DNA of 64,000 nucleotides from Rhodobacterales bacterium (GCA_025362795.1 JANYFE010000071.1:1-64000), one strand, 5' to 3'; positions 34,387-44,793 are shown, counted from the first letter of the stretch. Translations and numbers: made by a program. The notes: generated by a model from the sequence alone, not told the origin.

Positions 34387-35508
34387 ATGGCACCGGTCGC
34401 TGAGGCGCATCTTTATCCATGCGAGCAATGCGGGGCAGAGCTGCGCTTTGCCCCCGGCCAGACCGTCCTGAAATGTGACCACTGCGGGCATGAGCAGAAG
34501 ATAGCCGGTGCCGGCAGCCAAGATGCGACCTTTGCCGAGCATGATCTGGGCAAGGGTCTCAAAGACGACCTGCCCGACAGCGCCAGCGAGGATGTCCGGT
34601 CGACACATTGCCCGAATTGCGGCGCGGTGGTGGAGTTTCAGGGTGCAAACCACGCCACCGAATGCCCATTCTGCGCGACGCCGGTTGTGGTGGACACGGG
34701 TAGCCATCGGCGGATCAAACCGCAGGCCCTGATTCCGTTCCAGTTGGACGAGCCGACGGCGCGCCGGGCTTTGATTGCCTGGCTGGGGTCACTGTGGTTC
34801 GCGCCCAACAGGTTGCTGGAGTTCACCAGAGCCGGGCGGGCGATGAACGGGGTTTACGTGCCCTACTGGACCTTTGATGCCACCACCCACAGCCGCTATC
34901 GCGGGGCCAAAGGGGTGCATTATTACGAGACGCGCACCGTGACGGTGAATGTGAACGGGCGTTCGGAACAGCGTCAGGAGCAGGTGCAGAAGACCCAGTG
35001 GTATCCGGCGTCAGGGGCGGTCGCGCGCCAGTTTGATGATGTGCTGGTGATCGCCTCGACCAGCCTGCCCGCAAAGCTGGGCGACGGGCTGGAGCCCTGG
35101 GATATGGCGGCGCTGCAAGGCTACAGCCCGGACTATCTGGCGGGCTTTCAGGCGGAAGGCTATGTCGTGGCGCTGGCGGATGGCCATCAGACCGGCCGGG
35201 CCAAGATGGCGGCGGTGATCTATCAGGACGTGCGCCAAGCCATTGGTGGCGACGAGCAGCGGATCGACAATATCGACAGCGACTATGCCGCCGAAACCTT
35301 CAAGCATGTTCTGTTGCCGGTCTGGATGGCCGCCTACAAATACGGCAGCAAAAGCTATCGCTTTCTGGTCAATGGCCAGACAGGTGAAGTGCAGGGCGAG
35401 CGGCCTTGGTCGGCGTGGAAGATCGCCTTTGCGGTGCTGGGTGTTCTGATTATGGTGGGGGCGGCGAGCTATGCCTATTACCTGTATGACCCGTCCCAAT
35501 TCCGGTGA
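34387..35508 (+). CDS. Zinc-ribbon membrane-anchored protein (TFIIB-type zinc ribbon)
   Basis: 373 residues. Two zinc ribbons lie near the N-terminus: [10 protein letters not shown] with CDHCGHEQ (about 13-38), and [22 protein letters not shown] (about 75-97). A large domain follows with [20 protein letters not shown], and one C-terminal helix (about 345-367, [19 protein letters not shown]) anchors it in the membrane. Homologues are often mislabelled primosomal protein N'. No helicase motifs are present here. It is the last gene of the XpaC-TelA-SPFH set and overlaps the purC upstream frame. Confidence 0.8.
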   Translation: MAPVAEAHLYPCEQCGAELRFAPGQTVLKCDHCGHEQKIAGAGSQDATFAEHDLGKGLKDDLPDSASEDVRSTHCPNCGAVVEFQGANHATECPFCATPVVVDTGSHRRIKPQALIPFQLDEPTARRALIAWLGSLWFAPNRLLEFTRAGRAMNGVYVPYWTFDATTHSRYRGAKGVHYYETRTVTVNVNGRSEQRQEQVQKTQWYPASGAVARQFDDVLVIASTSLPAKLGDGLEPWDMAALQGYSPDYLAGFQAEGYVVALADGHQTGRAKMAAVIYQDVRQAIGGDEQRIDNIDSDYAAETFKHVLLPVWMAAYKYGSKSYRFLVNGQTGEVQGERPWSAWKIAFAVLGVLIMVGAASYAYYLYDPSQFR

Positions 35509-35573
35509 CCGGTGCCACAGTTGACAACACCCTGACCCTGCGCGATAGCCGCGGCATGTCTGATGGAGGCCGT

Positions 35574-36521
35574 ATGCGCATACTGGACCACGCCCGCATT
35601 GCCGAATTGCCGAACCCGTATTTCGGCAAGGTGCGCGATTGTTACGATCTGGCTGACGGCACGCGCATCCTGATCTCGTCGGACCGGATTTCGGCGTTTG
35701 ATCGCATTCTGGCCGCCATTCCGTTCAAGGGTCAGGTTCTGACCCAGGTGGCGCGGTACTGGTTTGATTCGACGGCGGATCTGTGCCCCAACCATGTGCT
35801 GTCTTACCCTGACCCGAATGTCGTGATCGGCCAGCGGCTGACCATCCTGCCGGTCGAGATTGTCGTGCGCGGCTATCTTGCGGGCAGCACCTCTACCTCT
35901 GTCCTGACGCAATACCGCAAAGGGGCGCGGGCGATGTATGGTCATGTCCTGCCGGACGGTTTGCGCGACAATCAGGCGCTGCCCGCGGCAATCATCACGC
36001 CCACGTCGAAGGCGTTTGACGGGGCACATGATGCGCCGCTGACGGCGGCCGAGATCGTGGAGCAGGGCTTGCTGACCGCCGCGCAATGGGAGGATGTGTC
36101 GGCCAAGGCGCTGGCGCTGTTTGCACGGGGCCAGAAGATGGCGGCGGAACGCGGGTTGATCCTGGTCGACACCAAATATGAGTTTGGCACCGATGCGCTG
36201 GGGAATATTCTGTTGGGGGATGAGATTCACACGCCGGATTCCAGCCGGTTCTGGATTGCTGATGGCTATGAGACAGCGTTTGCGGCCGGAACGCGCCCGC
36301 CGAGTTTTGACAAGGACGTCATCCGGGCCTGGGTTGTGGCGCGGTGCGACCCCTATTCCGATCCGATCCCCCAAATTCCGGCAGCGATGATTGCGGCGAC
36401 GTCACAAGTCTATATCGATGCCTTCGAGGCGATTACCGGTCGAACATTTGTGCCCGACACCAGCTTTGCCACGCCACTGGACCGGGTGCGGGCGCATCTG
36501 GCACCCTATTTCACGGGGTGA
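35574..36521 (+). CDS. purC: Phosphoribosylaminoimidazole-succinocarboxamide (SAICAR) synthase
   Basis: Purine synthesis: CAIR plus aspartate and ATP to SAICAR. 315 residues of the longer PurC form, with [59 protein letters not shown] and [37 protein letters not shown] five bases before the ATG at 35574 decides the start; the track GTG at 35505 is an overlap with the previous stop and lacks such a site. Alphaproteobacteria often have a second, shorter PurC; only this one is in the window. Confidence 0.95.
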   Translation: MRILDHARIAELPNPYFGKVRDCYDLADGTRILISSDRISAFDRILAAIPFKGQVLTQVARYWFDSTADLCPNHVLSYPDPNVVIGQRLTILPVEIVVRGYLAGSTSTSVLTQYRKGARAMYGHVLPDGLRDNQALPAAIITPTSKAFDGAHDAPLTAAEIVEQGLLTAAQWEDVSAKALALFARGQKMAAERGLILVDTKYEFGTDALGNILLGDEIHTPDSSRFWIADGYETAFAAGTRPPSFDKDVIRAWVVARCDPYSDPIPQIPAAMIAATSQVYIDAFEAITGRTFVPDTSFATPLDRVRAHLAPYFTG

Positions 36522-36587
36522 CGCGCACCTGTTTGCGCTAACAGGCGCGAAACGGTTATGCTTGGGAAAAATCCGGGGGAGGATGGA

Positions 36588-37496
36588 ATGATTCTGAGTG
36601 CGGGCGAAGCCCTGATCGACATGTTGCCGCGCACCAGCCCGGCTGGTGAGCCGTGTTTTGCGCCTTATGCGGGGGGAGCGGTGATGAATACCGCGATCGC
36701 CTTGGGGCGGCTGGGGGCGAAATCATCGTTTCTGACCGGCCTGTCTACCGATCTGATGGGTGATGTGCTGCGCCAGACGTTGCAGGCATCGCATGTCAAT
36801 CTGGACTTTGCCGTGGTGTCGGACCGGCCCACAACGCTGGCGTTTGTCAAACTGACCAACGGGTCGGCCAGCTATTTCTTCTATGACGAAAACACGGCGG
36901 GGCGGATGATGACGCTGGAGGAAATGCCAGCCCTGCCCGACACGATCGGCGCCTATTTCACCGGCGGGATCTGGCTGGCGGTAGAGCCCTGCGGCACAGC
37001 GCTGGAGGCGATGCTGCTGCGCGAGGCCGGCACGCGGGTGGCGATGATTGACCCCAATGTGCGGCCCAGTTTTGTGCGGGACCGGGCGGCCTATACCGCG
37101 CGGATCGACCGGATGATTTCGGCGTCTGACATCGTCAAAGTGTCGGACGAGGATGCGGAGTGGCTGTATGGCACAGTGGAACCGCTGGCGATATTGGCCA
37201 AGGGGCCGAAGGTTGTGCTGATGACCGAGGGGGCCAAGGGGGCCACCGCCTATACCGCGCGGGGCAAGGTTTCGGTGGCGTCGCCCAAGATCGTGGTGGC
37301 GGACACGGTGGGCGCGGGCGACACGTTCAACGCGGGCTTTCTGGCCGCGCTGGACCGGTCCGGGTTGTTGACCAAAGCCGCCGTTGCCAGCCTGTCGGAG
37401 GATGCCCTGCGCGATGCCCTGTCGCTGGGCACTCGCGCCGCCGCCATCACCTGCTCGCGCCCCGGTGCCAATCCGCCTTGGGCGAATGAGGTGTGA
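36588..37496 (+). CDS. PfkB-family carbohydrate kinase (fructokinase-like)
   Basis: 302 residues of the ribokinase fold. The N-terminal [11 protein letters not shown] is typical, with the [30 protein letters not shown] substrate segment. The ATP and catalytic motif [17 protein letters not shown] carries the GAGD catalytic Asp near residue 245. GGGGGAGGATGG precedes the ATG at 36588; the track start ten codons earlier is not supported. The substrate may be fructose, but sequence alone cannot separate it from related sugars. Its TGA overlaps the dtd GTG start. Confidence 0.88.
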   Translation: MILSAGEALIDMLPRTSPAGEPCFAPYAGGAVMNTAIALGRLGAKSSFLTGLSTDLMGDVLRQTLQASHVNLDFAVVSDRPTTLAFVKLTNGSASYFFYDENTAGRMMTLEEMPALPDTIGAYFTGGIWLAVEPCGTALEAMLLREAGTRVAMIDPNVRPSFVRDRAAYTARIDRMISASDIVKVSDEDAEWLYGTVEPLAILAKGPKVVLMTEGAKGATAYTARGKVSVASPKIVVADTVGAGDTFNAGFLAALDRSGLLTKAAVASLSEDALRDALSLGTRAAAITCSRPGANPPWANEV

Positions 37497-37933
37497 GGGC
37501 GCTCCTGCAGCGGGTTACACAGGCGTCGGTCACGGTGGAGGGCGCGGTTGTTGGCCAGATCGGGGCGGGTCTGCTGATACTGGTCTGTGCGATGCAGGGC
37601 GATGGCGCGGCGCAGGCGGATCAGCTGGCGGCCAAGATCGCCAAGTTGCGGATCTTCAAGGATGCGGGCGGCAAGATGAACCTGTCGGTCAAGGACGTGG
37701 CCGGTGCGGCGCTGGTGGTAAGCCAGTTCACGCTGGCCGCTGATTTGCGAGGCAACCGGCCGGGCTTTTCACCCGCGGCCGACCCCGAAACCGGCAATCG
37801 GTTGTATCAGCATTTTTCCGCGACCCTGGCGGCACTGGGTATTCCGGTGGCCAACGGAATTTTCGGGGCCGACATGGCGGTCAGTCTGGTGAATGACGGC
37901 CCCGTGACGATCTGGCTGGACACGGCGGTTTAG
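37493..37933 (+). CDS. dtd: D-aminoacyl-tRNA deacylase
   Basis: Removes D-amino acids (and Gly mischarged on tRNA-Ala) from tRNA. 146 residues, standard length, with [17 protein letters not shown] at the start. The cross-subunit catalytic loops are [23 protein letters not shown] (SQFTL motif) and, in place of the usual [14 protein letters not shown] near the C-terminus. It starts at a GTG overlapping the kinase stop (GTGTGA), so the two genes are coupled. It ends four bases into the convergent exported-protein gene. Confidence 0.95.
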   Translation: MRALLQRVTQASVTVEGAVVGQIGAGLLILVCAMQGDGAAQADQLAAKIAKLRIFKDAGGKMNLSVKDVAGAALVVSQFTLAADLRGNRPGFSPAADPETGNRLYQHFSATLAALGIPVANGIFGADMAVSLVNDGPVTIWLDTAV

Positions 37934-38451
37934 TTGAACGGGTTCTTGTCGCCCGCAATCGAGTTGCCGCAATCGATCAGATGCTGGATCGAGGCCGACG
38001 AGCCCGACAGCGAATAGTCACGGATTTTATCGCCCGCCTCGCTTCGCAGATGCAGGGTCGAACCTTTTGCGACCTCCAGCACGAAATTCACGCTTTGATC
38101 CTGATCGGGCAGGTCGAACAGCACGGAATTCTGCGTCAGATTCGCACCGGTCAGCGTCCAGGGAGAGCGGTGATCCACCTCTACTTCCAGATTGGCGGTG
38201 TCGCTTTCGCCAAAATCCCAGTCCTGGGAATAGAATTGCAGCCGGATCGTCTTATCCGGGAAGGCCCAGATCGAGAAACTTTCCCCGGGATCGGTCACTT
38301 CGGCCAGACAGGCATAGGTGCCGTCGTCAAAGGTCACGCCTTCCACCATCCAGCTTTTATACTCGTAAAGGACATCCGTGGTGTCCGCCAAGGCAGGCAT
38401 TGCCGCAAACCCCACCAAGCCCGCAATCGCGCCAACTTGCCAAAGTCTCAT
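37930..38451 (-). CDS. Hypothetical exported protein
   Basis: 173 residues with a clear Sec signal ([22 protein letters not shown], cleavage after ALA near 22). The mature part is beta-rich with two cysteines (CLAEV, DCGNS). Segments such as [23 protein letters not shown] and [20 protein letters not shown] suggest a small periplasmic beta-sandwich. No family was recognised, although related proteins occur in Rhodobacterales by general appearance. It converges on dtd with a 4-base overlap. Confidence 0.7.
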   Translation of the reverse strand: MRLWQVGAIAGLVGFAAMPALADTTDVLYEYKSWMVEGVTFDDGTYACLAEVTDPGESFSIWAFPDKTIRLQFYSQDWDFGESDTANLEVEVDHRSPWTLTGANLTQNSVLFDLPDQDQSVNFVLEVAKGSTLHLRSEAGDKIRDYSLSGSSASIQHLIDCGNSIAGDKNPFN

Positions 38452-38575
38452 TCCACACCCCTCCTGTTTTCGATCACGGACAGGATTGGCGAGAGTTGCG
38501 ATTCATGCAAACGAAAAAAACGCGAACATGTTCCTTGGATTGGCCGTGCGGGTAGAAAGCAACATATGGCGGAGG

Positions 38576-40465
38576 CTAGGCCGCCCAATCCCAAGCTGTC
38601 GCGAATTGGCCAAGCGTTGCCGCTATGGCGGCGTCGTCTGTCGGGCCTTGCCGCACGATGTAGGCGACAAGCCCGCGCTTTTTATCCTCGACCACCTGGC
38701 TGACTTGCGCGGCCAATCCGGCGTCCCGCAGGGCGGCGTTCAGCACGCGGGTGATGGCAAGGCGGCGCAGTTCGGGTTTGAAGATCTTGCCGATGGCAGT
38801 TTTCGGCAATTCGGCCAGCACTTCGATATGCTTGGGGACCGCGGCGCGTTCGGTGATGTTCGCGCGGGCATAGGCGATCAGCGTGTCGGCATCCAGCGTG
38901 GCACCCTTGACCAGTTCGACATAGGCGCAGGGCAGTTCGCCGGAATGGGCATCGGGCTGACCAATCGCACCGACAAAGGCGACGGCTGGGTTGCCCATCA
39001 GCGCCTCTTCGATGACGGCGGGGTCGATGTTGTGGCCACCGCGGATGATCAGATCCTTGGCCCGTCCCGTGATGAACAGGTAGCCATCGGCATCGAGCCG
39101 CCCCAGATCGCCGGTGCGCAGATAGGTGCCGTCGGCAAACAGCGTCTTGTTCTTGTCCGCCTCGGTATAGGTATGGCCAGGATAGACGCCGGGGTTGGAC
39201 ACGCAAATCTCGCCCACCTCGTCCAGCGCACAATCGCGCCAGCCCGCGCCTTCGGCCATAAGGATGCGCACCTTGGTGTGGGGGAACGGGATGCCGACCG
39301 AGCCGATTTTCTTGGCGCCTTCCGGTGGGTTGACGGACACCAGACAGGTGCATTCGGTCAGCCCATAGCCTTCGACAATCTGCACGCCGGTGGTTTTCTC
39401 GAACCGGTTGAACAGTTCGATCGGCAAGGGGGCAGAACCGGAAAAGGCATTGCGCAACGTGTCGATCTTTGCATTGACCGGGCGTTGCAACAGGGCAGAC
39501 AGGGCCGTGGGGACGGTGATCAGATAGGTGACGTGCCAGCGTTCAATCAGCTTCCACAGATTGTCGAACACGCCTTCGCCGCGATAGCCCGCCGGGGTTG
39601 GAAAGACGACATGGGCACCCGAGGCGATCATCGACATCAGGACCGGATAGGCCGCAAACACATGGAACAGCGGCAGCGGACACAGCACGGTGTCTTGGGC
39701 CCGGAACAGCAGCCGCGCCCCGAGCCAGCCATTGTAGATCATGCCGGACGCGCGGTGCTGCGCCACTTTGGGCATGCCGGTGGTGCCGCCGGTGTGGAAA
39801 TAGGCGGTGACACGGTCGGCGGGATCGTCGGGAAAGTCCAGCGCATCGGACCGTTGTTTCGCGCATTCGTCCTTCAGGGTCAGCACTTTGGCGGCATGGG
39901 TTGTGGGGTTCTTGGGCCGGACAAAGTTCACCACGATATTCTGCGGAAAACCAAGATAGCGGGCCAGGTCAACCTCCAGCACATGGGTCACGCCGGGGGC
40001 CAGGCTGACCGCCTTGGCCACCCGCTGCGGCAGTTCGGTTTTGGGGAAGGCGCGCAGGGTGACAACCACTTTGGCCCCGGTTTCGCGCAGGATCGAGGCG
40101 ATCTGGTCCGGTTCGAGCAGCGGGTTGATCGGGTTGACCACGCCTGCGACCGCCCCGGCCAGCAAAACGACGGCGGTTTCCATCGCGTTGGGCAGGACAT
40201 AAGCCACGACATCCTGCGGACCGATGCCGAGTTTGCGGAACAGGTTGGCGGCCTGCGTCACCTTGCCATGCAAATCAGCCCAGCTGAGCGTTTCGGCCCG
40301 GTCTTTCGGGCCGGATTGCAACTGAAAGCTGATGGCCGGGCGGGGGCCGAAGGCGGTTTTTGCCCGCGTCAGAAACTCGTACATCGTGCGGGCCAGATCC
40401 AGGTCATCATAGGGTGCCTCGGCCTCGATCGCCCTGATATCCGCCAGATTGCTGAAACTGCCCAT
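38576..40465 (-). CDS. Acyl-CoA synthetase (AMP-forming), FadD-like
   Basis: An adenylate-forming ligase of 629 residues. The P-loop-like motif is YFHTGGTTGMPKVAQH (about 218-233), the A5 motif EGYGLTECTC, A7/A8 YLRTGDLGRLDADGYLFITGRAKDLIIRGGHNIDP, and the C-terminal catalytic Lys is in LPKTAIGKIFKPELR. The start MGSFSNLAD (40465) is chosen over the longer track frame. The acyl specificity (medium/long chain or other carboxylate) is not deducible. The 753-residue plus-strand ORF opposite it is an antisense artefact. Confidence 0.9.
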   Translation of the reverse strand: MGSFSNLADIRAIEAEAPYDDLDLARTMYEFLTRAKTAFGPRPAISFQLQSGPKDRAETLSWADLHGKVTQAANLFRKLGIGPQDVVAYVLPNAMETAVVLLAGAVAGVVNPINPLLEPDQIASILRETGAKVVVTLRAFPKTELPQRVAKAVSLAPGVTHVLEVDLARYLGFPQNIVVNFVRPKNPTTHAAKVLTLKDECAKQRSDALDFPDDPADRVTAYFHTGGTTGMPKVAQHRASGMIYNGWLGARLLFRAQDTVLCPLPLFHVFAAYPVLMSMIASGAHVVFPTPAGYRGEGVFDNLWKLIERWHVTYLITVPTALSALLQRPVNAKIDTLRNAFSGSAPLPIELFNRFEKTTGVQIVEGYGLTECTCLVSVNPPEGAKKIGSVGIPFPHTKVRILMAEGAGWRDCALDEVGEICVSNPGVYPGHTYTEADKNKTLFADGTYLRTGDLGRLDADGYLFITGRAKDLIIRGGHNIDPAVIEEALMGNPAVAFVGAIGQPDAHSGELPCAYVELVKGATLDADTLIAYARANITERAAVPKHIEVLAELPKTAIGKIFKPELRRLAITRVLNAALRDAGLAAQVSQVVEDKKRGLVAYIVRQGPTDDAAIAATLGQFATAWDWAA

Positions 40466-40620
40466 GCGTCCCCCAAATCGCCCCTGCAAGGCCTGTCGTT
40501 TTGGCAAGGATGGGGCCAAATACGGGATTTGCCAAGGAAAAGCACACGCGTTGCCTGCATTCGCCGGATTGCCTGCGTCGCCAAAACCCGCATTATCTTC
40601 GGGCCGGGAAAAGGGGACAC

Positions 40621-41139
40621 ATGGCGGAAATCGACCTGACCGCAGATTGCAGCCGCTGCGCCGCCTTGTGCTGCGTGGTGCTGCCGTTCGACAAGTCCGA
40701 CGCCTTTGGCTTTGACAAGGCGGCGGACGAGCCTTGCCGGCATTTGTCGGGTGACAACCGCTGTGCCATTCACAGCCAGCTTAGCCAGGCGTTTTCCGGC
40801 TGTGTGCAGTTCGATTGCCACGGGGCCGGGCAGCGGGTGTCGCAAGAGGTGTTCGAAGGCAAAAGCTGGCGGACCGAACCGGCACTGCTGGGGCCGATGA
40901 CGGAGGCGTTCCGGGCGATGCGCAAACTGCATGAGGCGGTTTTGCTGCTGCAAGCGGCAGAGCGCCTGCCTTTGACCGAGGCGCAGGATGTGACCCGGCA
41001 AAGCTTGATCGCGGCGCTTGAACCAGACCGAAAGCGCAGCACAACCGAACTGGCAGTATTGGAAAGCGGGCAGAGTTTGAAGGCCGTCCGGCTTTTTCTG
41101 GCGTCGTTACGCGAGGGGATCAGGCGACCCCGTCGGTGA
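40621..41139 (+). CDS. Cysteine-rich protein of YkgJ-like type
   Basis: 172 residues. The N-terminus carries DCSRCAALCCVVLPF, then PCRHLSGDNRCAIHSQ and FSGCVQFDCHGAG, eight cysteines with CxxCxxxCC spacing that suggest metal binding as in YkgJ (UPF0153) proteins. The C-terminal half is helical (MRKLHEAVLLLQAAERLPLTEA). The ATG at 40621 follows AAAAGGGGAC. It converges with and overlaps the ABC exporter by 20 bases. Function is unknown. Confidence 0.65.
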   Translation: MAEIDLTADCSRCAALCCVVLPFDKSDAFGFDKAADEPCRHLSGDNRCAIHSQLSQAFSGCVQFDCHGAGQRVSQEVFEGKSWRTEPALLGPMTEAFRAMRKLHEAVLLLQAAERLPLTEAQDVTRQSLIAALEPDRKRSTTELAVLESGQSLKAVRLFLASLREGIRRPRR

Positions 41140-42901
41140 ATTGCAGCCGGGCCAGCCGCGCATAAAGCCCGTCTTCGGCCACCAGTGCATCATGGGTGCC
41201 GACCGAGACGATGCGGCCCTGATCTATGACCACAATGCGGTCGGCGCGTTTCACTGTGGCCAGTCGGTGGGCGACAACCATCACCGTGCGCCCCACTGCC
41301 AGCCGTTCGACCGCCTGTTGCACCGCGCGTTCGCTTTCGGCATCCAGCGCCGAGGTCGCCTCGTCCAGCAGCAGCACGGGCGCATCGCGCAGGATTGCGC
41401 GGGCGATGGCCACCCGTTGTTTCTGGCCGCCCGACAGCATCACGCCACGTTCGCCCAGAAAACTGTCATAGCCTTCCGGAAGGGCCATGATGAAGTCATG
41501 CGCGGCCGCTGCACGTGCGGCAGCCTCTACTTCGGCATCGGTGGCCTGGGGGTGCCCAAAGCGGATGTTATCGCGGGCGGAGGTGGCAAAGATCACCGGA
41601 TCCTGGGGCACCAGGGCAATGGCCTTGCGAAAATCGGCACGCGCTAGGTCGCGCAGGTCGAGGCCATCCAGCAGGATCGCGCCTTGCTGGGGGTCAAAAA
41701 AGCGCAGCAGAATCTGGAAGATCGTCGATTTTCCAGCGCCAGACGGACCCACCAGCGCCACGGTTTCGCCCGGACTGATGGTCAGTGTCACATCCCGCAG
41801 GGCGGATGTGCCAAGCCGCGAGGGATAGGCAAACCCCACGCCGCGAAACTGCACCTCGCCCCGCACCGGGCGCGGCAGGGTTTTGGGTTCGGCACGGTCC
41901 TGCACGGGGTCTTTGGCGTTCAGCATTTCAACCAGCCGCTCGGTTGCGCCGGCAGCGCGCTGCAATTCGCCCCAAATCTCTGACAGGGCGCCCACTGCGC
42001 CCGCCACCATCACCGCATAGATCACGAACTGCACCAGCTGCCCGGGCGTCATCACCCCGGCCCGCACATCATGCGCCCCGATCCACAGCACGCCGACCAC
42101 GCCGGCAAAGGCCAGGAAAATCACGATGAAGGTCATCACCGACCGGGTGCCGATGCGTTTGCGGGCGGATGCGAAACTTTTCTCGGTGACAAAGGCGAAA
42201 TCGGCCCGGGTCTGGTCTTCGTGCGTAAAGGCCTGCACCGTTTGCACGGCACTGAGGGCCTCGGAGGCTTTGCCGGAGGATTGCGCAATCCAGTCCTGAT
42301 TTTCCCTGGAGGAGGCCCGCACCCGCCGGCCTAGCACGATGATCGGCACCACCACGGCGGGCACGATCAGCAGCACCATCAGCGTCAGTTTGGACGAGGT
42401 CAGCATCAGCAGGACCAACCCGCCGACCAGCATAAGCACGTTGCGCAGGGCGACGGAGACGGACGAACCGATCACCGACAGGATGAGGGTGGTGTCGGTG
42501 GTGATGCGGCTGAGAACTTCGCCGGTCATGACGTTTTCGAAATAGGCCGGAGACATCCCCATGACGCGGTCGAACAGGGCGCGGCGAATGTCGGCGACGA
42601 CCCTTTCGCCGAGCCGCGTCACGAAATAATAGCGGATGCCGGTGCCCAGCGCGAGGATCACGGCAATGACCATCGCCGCGCCGAAGTACTGATCCAGCAG
42701 CGCCGCGCGTTCCACGCCAAAGCCATCGATCACCCGGCGCACCGCCAAGGGCAGAATCAGACTGACGGATGCCGTGGCGACCAGTGCGACGCCCGCCATG
42801 GCAACCATGCCGCGATAAGGCCGGATGAACGGGGCCAGCCCGCGCAAGGCCCCCACTTGCCGCGACTTTGCCCGGTCTTCGCTGCCATCCTGATACGCCA
42901 T
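41120..42901 (-). CDS. ABC transporter, fused permease and ATPase (MsbA/exporter type)
   Basis: 593 residues: a six-helix membrane domain (about 30-320), then an ATPase domain. Walker A is LVGPSGAGKST, the Q-loop ALVPQDPVIF, the signature LSGGQKQRVAIARAILRDAP, Walker B VLLLDEATSALD and the H-loop VAHRLATV, all intact. It is a homodimeric exporter of the lipid/drug type (BmrA/MsbA-like), substrate unknown. The start ATG at 42901 (MAYQDGSED) is chosen because homologues begin near here; the 801-residue track frame adds about 200 out-of-family residues antisense to the hydrolase. Confidence 0.93.
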   Translation of the reverse strand: MAYQDGSEDRAKSRQVGALRGLAPFIRPYRGMVAMAGVALVATASVSLILPLAVRRVIDGFGVERAALLDQYFGAAMVIAVILALGTGIRYYFVTRLGERVVADIRRALFDRVMGMSPAYFENVMTGEVLSRITTDTTLILSVIGSSVSVALRNVLMLVGGLVLLMLTSSKLTLMVLLIVPAVVVPIIVLGRRVRASSRENQDWIAQSSGKASEALSAVQTVQAFTHEDQTRADFAFVTEKSFASARKRIGTRSVMTFIVIFLAFAGVVGVLWIGAHDVRAGVMTPGQLVQFVIYAVMVAGAVGALSEIWGELQRAAGATERLVEMLNAKDPVQDRAEPKTLPRPVRGEVQFRGVGFAYPSRLGTSALRDVTLTISPGETVALVGPSGAGKSTIFQILLRFFDPQQGAILLDGLDLRDLARADFRKAIALVPQDPVIFATSARDNIRFGHPQATDAEVEAAARAAAAHDFIMALPEGYDSFLGERGVMLSGGQKQRVAIARAILRDAPVLLLDEATSALDAESERAVQQAVERLAVGRTVMVVAHRLATVKRADRIVVIDQGRIVSVGTHDALVAEDGLYARLARLQFTDGVA

Positions 42902-43006
42902 AACTCGCCCCCGCCTGTCGCCCGGTGCATCTATGCCCGACACGCCCGTACCGCAAGCGCACAACCCCTTTCGCCCAAGCCCGCGTCGTGCTTGATTGCC
43001 GCAGCG

Positions 43007-43828
43007 ATGACCCAGCATTTCACCACACCTGACGGAACCCGTCTTGCCTATGCTGTACAGGGCAGCGGTGTGCCGTTGCTGTGTCTGCCGGGTTTGACAC
43101 GGACTATGGCGGATTTCGAGTATGTTCTGCCCCACTTGCCGTGTCGCGTGATCCGCATGGATTATCGCGGTCGTGGCGGCAGCGACTGGACCGGAGCGGT
43201 CAGCTATACCGTGCTGCAAGAGGCGCAGGATGCGTTGGCGTTGCTGGATCATCTGGGAATTGACCGGTTTGCGGTGCTTGGCACCTCGCGCGGCGGGCTG
43301 ATCGGGATGCTGCTGGCGGTGCTGGCGAAACCACGGCTGCGGGGGCTGTGCCTGAACGATGTCGGCCCGGTGATCGAGCGGGCGGGGCTGGACCGGATAG
43401 CCAATTATGTCGGGCGCAACCCGGCGGCGGCCGATCTGGAGGACTATGCGCTGCGGCTGGGCCGCAATTCGCCGGGCTTTGCCCATGTGCCCGCTCACCG
43501 CTGGCAGGCGGAAGCGGCAAAGCACGCCAAGATGACGGCTGAGGGGTTGCAGATTCCCTACGATCCGGCCCTGCGCGAAGCGTTCATGGCGGGGCTGGCG
43601 ACGCCACCGGCCGATCTGTGGCCGCTGTTCGAGGCCGGTGCTGGGCTACCACTTGCCCTGATCCGCGGGGCCAATTCGGACCTGCTGGCGCAGTCGACGG
43701 CGGACGAAATGCTGCAGCGACGCCCGGACATGATCTTTGCCAATGTGCCCGACCGCGCCCACATCCCGTTTTTGGATGAACCGGAAAGCCTTGGTGTGAT
43801 AGACCAATTCCTGAAAGCCCTGACATGA
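43007..43828 (+). CDS. Alpha/beta hydrolase
   Basis: 273 residues. The oxyanion region is LLCLPGLTRTMADFEY. The nucleophile elbow GTSRGGLIGM carries the Ser (near 96), the acid is probably Asp in RGANSDLLA and the His is in PDRAHIPFLDEPE. This is a complete triad of the epoxide-hydrolase/esterase type. The ATG at 43007 is preferred over the long track frame, which overlaps the ABC gene promoter. It is coupled by ATGA to the dehydratase gene. The substrate is unknown. Confidence 0.85.
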   Translation: MTQHFTTPDGTRLAYAVQGSGVPLLCLPGLTRTMADFEYVLPHLPCRVIRMDYRGRGGSDWTGAVSYTVLQEAQDALALLDHLGIDRFAVLGTSRGGLIGMLLAVLAKPRLRGLCLNDVGPVIERAGLDRIANYVGRNPAAADLEDYALRLGRNSPGFAHVPAHRWQAEAAKHAKMTAEGLQIPYDPALREAFMAGLATPPADLWPLFEAGAGLPLALIRGANSDLLAQSTADEMLQRRPDMIFANVPDRAHIPFLDEPESLGVIDQFLKALT

Positions 43829-44793
43829 ACATCGAGATGATCGAGGCTGCGGCGCTGCGCCTGCAGGGCCATGCCCGCCGGACGCCACTGCTGAATGCCC
43901 CGTTGCTGGACCGGATTGCCGGGCGGCGGGTGTTTGTGAAGGCCGAATGTCTGCAATGGACCGGCAGTTTCAAGTTTCGCGGGGCGTGGTCGGCGCTGAC
44001 GGCGATGCCACCAGAGGTGCGCCGCCGTGGGGTGATTGCGTTTTCATCGGGCAATCATGCGCAGGGGGTGGCCTGGGCCGCCGCCTTGCATCAGGTTCCA
44101 GCGGTGATTGTGATGCCCGCCGACGCGCCTGCAGTGAAGATCGCCAACACACGGGCTTATGGCGCGGAGGTGGTGCTGTATGACCGGCTGACGCAGGACC
44201 GCGATGTGATCGGGGCTGCGCTGGCCGCCGAACGCGGGCTGACGCTAATCAAGCCCTATGACGAACCGCTGGTGATTGCCGGGCAAGGCACCGTCGGGCT
44301 GGAGATTGCGGAACAGGCGGCGGACGCCGGAATCGTGACCGCCGACGTCGTGACGTGCTGTGGCGGCGGCGGGCTGACTTCGGGCATCGCGCTGGCGCTG
44401 GCGGCGCGTGCGCCACAGATGCGGGTGCGTCCTGCCGAGCCTGCGGGGTTTGATGACACCGCCCGATCACTTGCTGCGGGGCGGATCGAGCGGAACGCGG
44501 CGCTTGGTGGGTCTGTCTGCGATGCGATCATCACGCCGCAACCGGGGCAGATCACCTTTCCGATCCTGCAACGGTTGTGCGGGCCGGGGCTGGTCGTGTC
44601 GGATGACGAAGCGTTGCACGCGATGGCGCTGGCCTTTGCCCATCTGCGGATTGTGGTCGAACCGGGTGGCGCGGTGGCACTGGCCGCTGCGCTGTTCCGC
44701 GCCGATCTGCCTGACACGGTGATCTGCACGGCGTCGGGCGGCAATGTTGAACCGGCCATTTTCCGAACCGCGCTGGAGCGGTTTCCGGGCTGA
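43825..44793 (+). CDS. Threonine/serine dehydratase-like PLP enzyme
   Basis: 322 residues of fold-type II PLP enzymes. The PLP lysine is in WTGSFKFRGAWSAL (near 52). FSSGNHAQGVAWAA (SGNHAQG) binds the PLP or substrate, and the Gly-rich phosphate loop is CCGGGGLTSGIA. Length without the C-terminal ACT domains fits catabolic TdcB-type or ectoine-utilisation EutB-type dehydratases rather than biosynthetic IlvA. It follows the hydrolase with a 4-base overlap. No ectoine genes are visible, so the substrate is left open. Confidence 0.88.
   Translation: MNIEMIEAAALRLQGHARRTPLLNAPLLDRIAGRRVFVKAECLQWTGSFKFRGAWSALTAMPPEVRRRGVIAFSSGNHAQGVAWAAALHQVPAVIVMPADAPAVKIANTRAYGAEVVLYDRLTQDRDVIGAALAAERGLTLIKPYDEPLVIAGQGTVGLEIAEQAADAGIVTADVVTCCGGGGLTSGIALALAARAPQMRVRPAEPAGFDDTARSLAAGRIERNAALGGSVCDAIITPQPGQITFPILQRLCGPGLVVSDDEALHAMALAFAHLRIVVEPGGAVALAAALFRADLPDTVICTASGGNVEPAIFRTALERFPG

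Noticed and set aside
34387-35508. Primosomal protein N' (PriA-like) annotation often given to this family
   Set aside because: No helicase or nucleotide-binding motifs are present, only zinc ribbons and a membrane anchor.
38378-40639. 753-residue plus-strand ORF
   Set aside because: It lies antisense to an acyl-CoA synthetase with all its motifs. The translation is low-complexity Gly/Asp/His-rich, a typical high-GC shadow.
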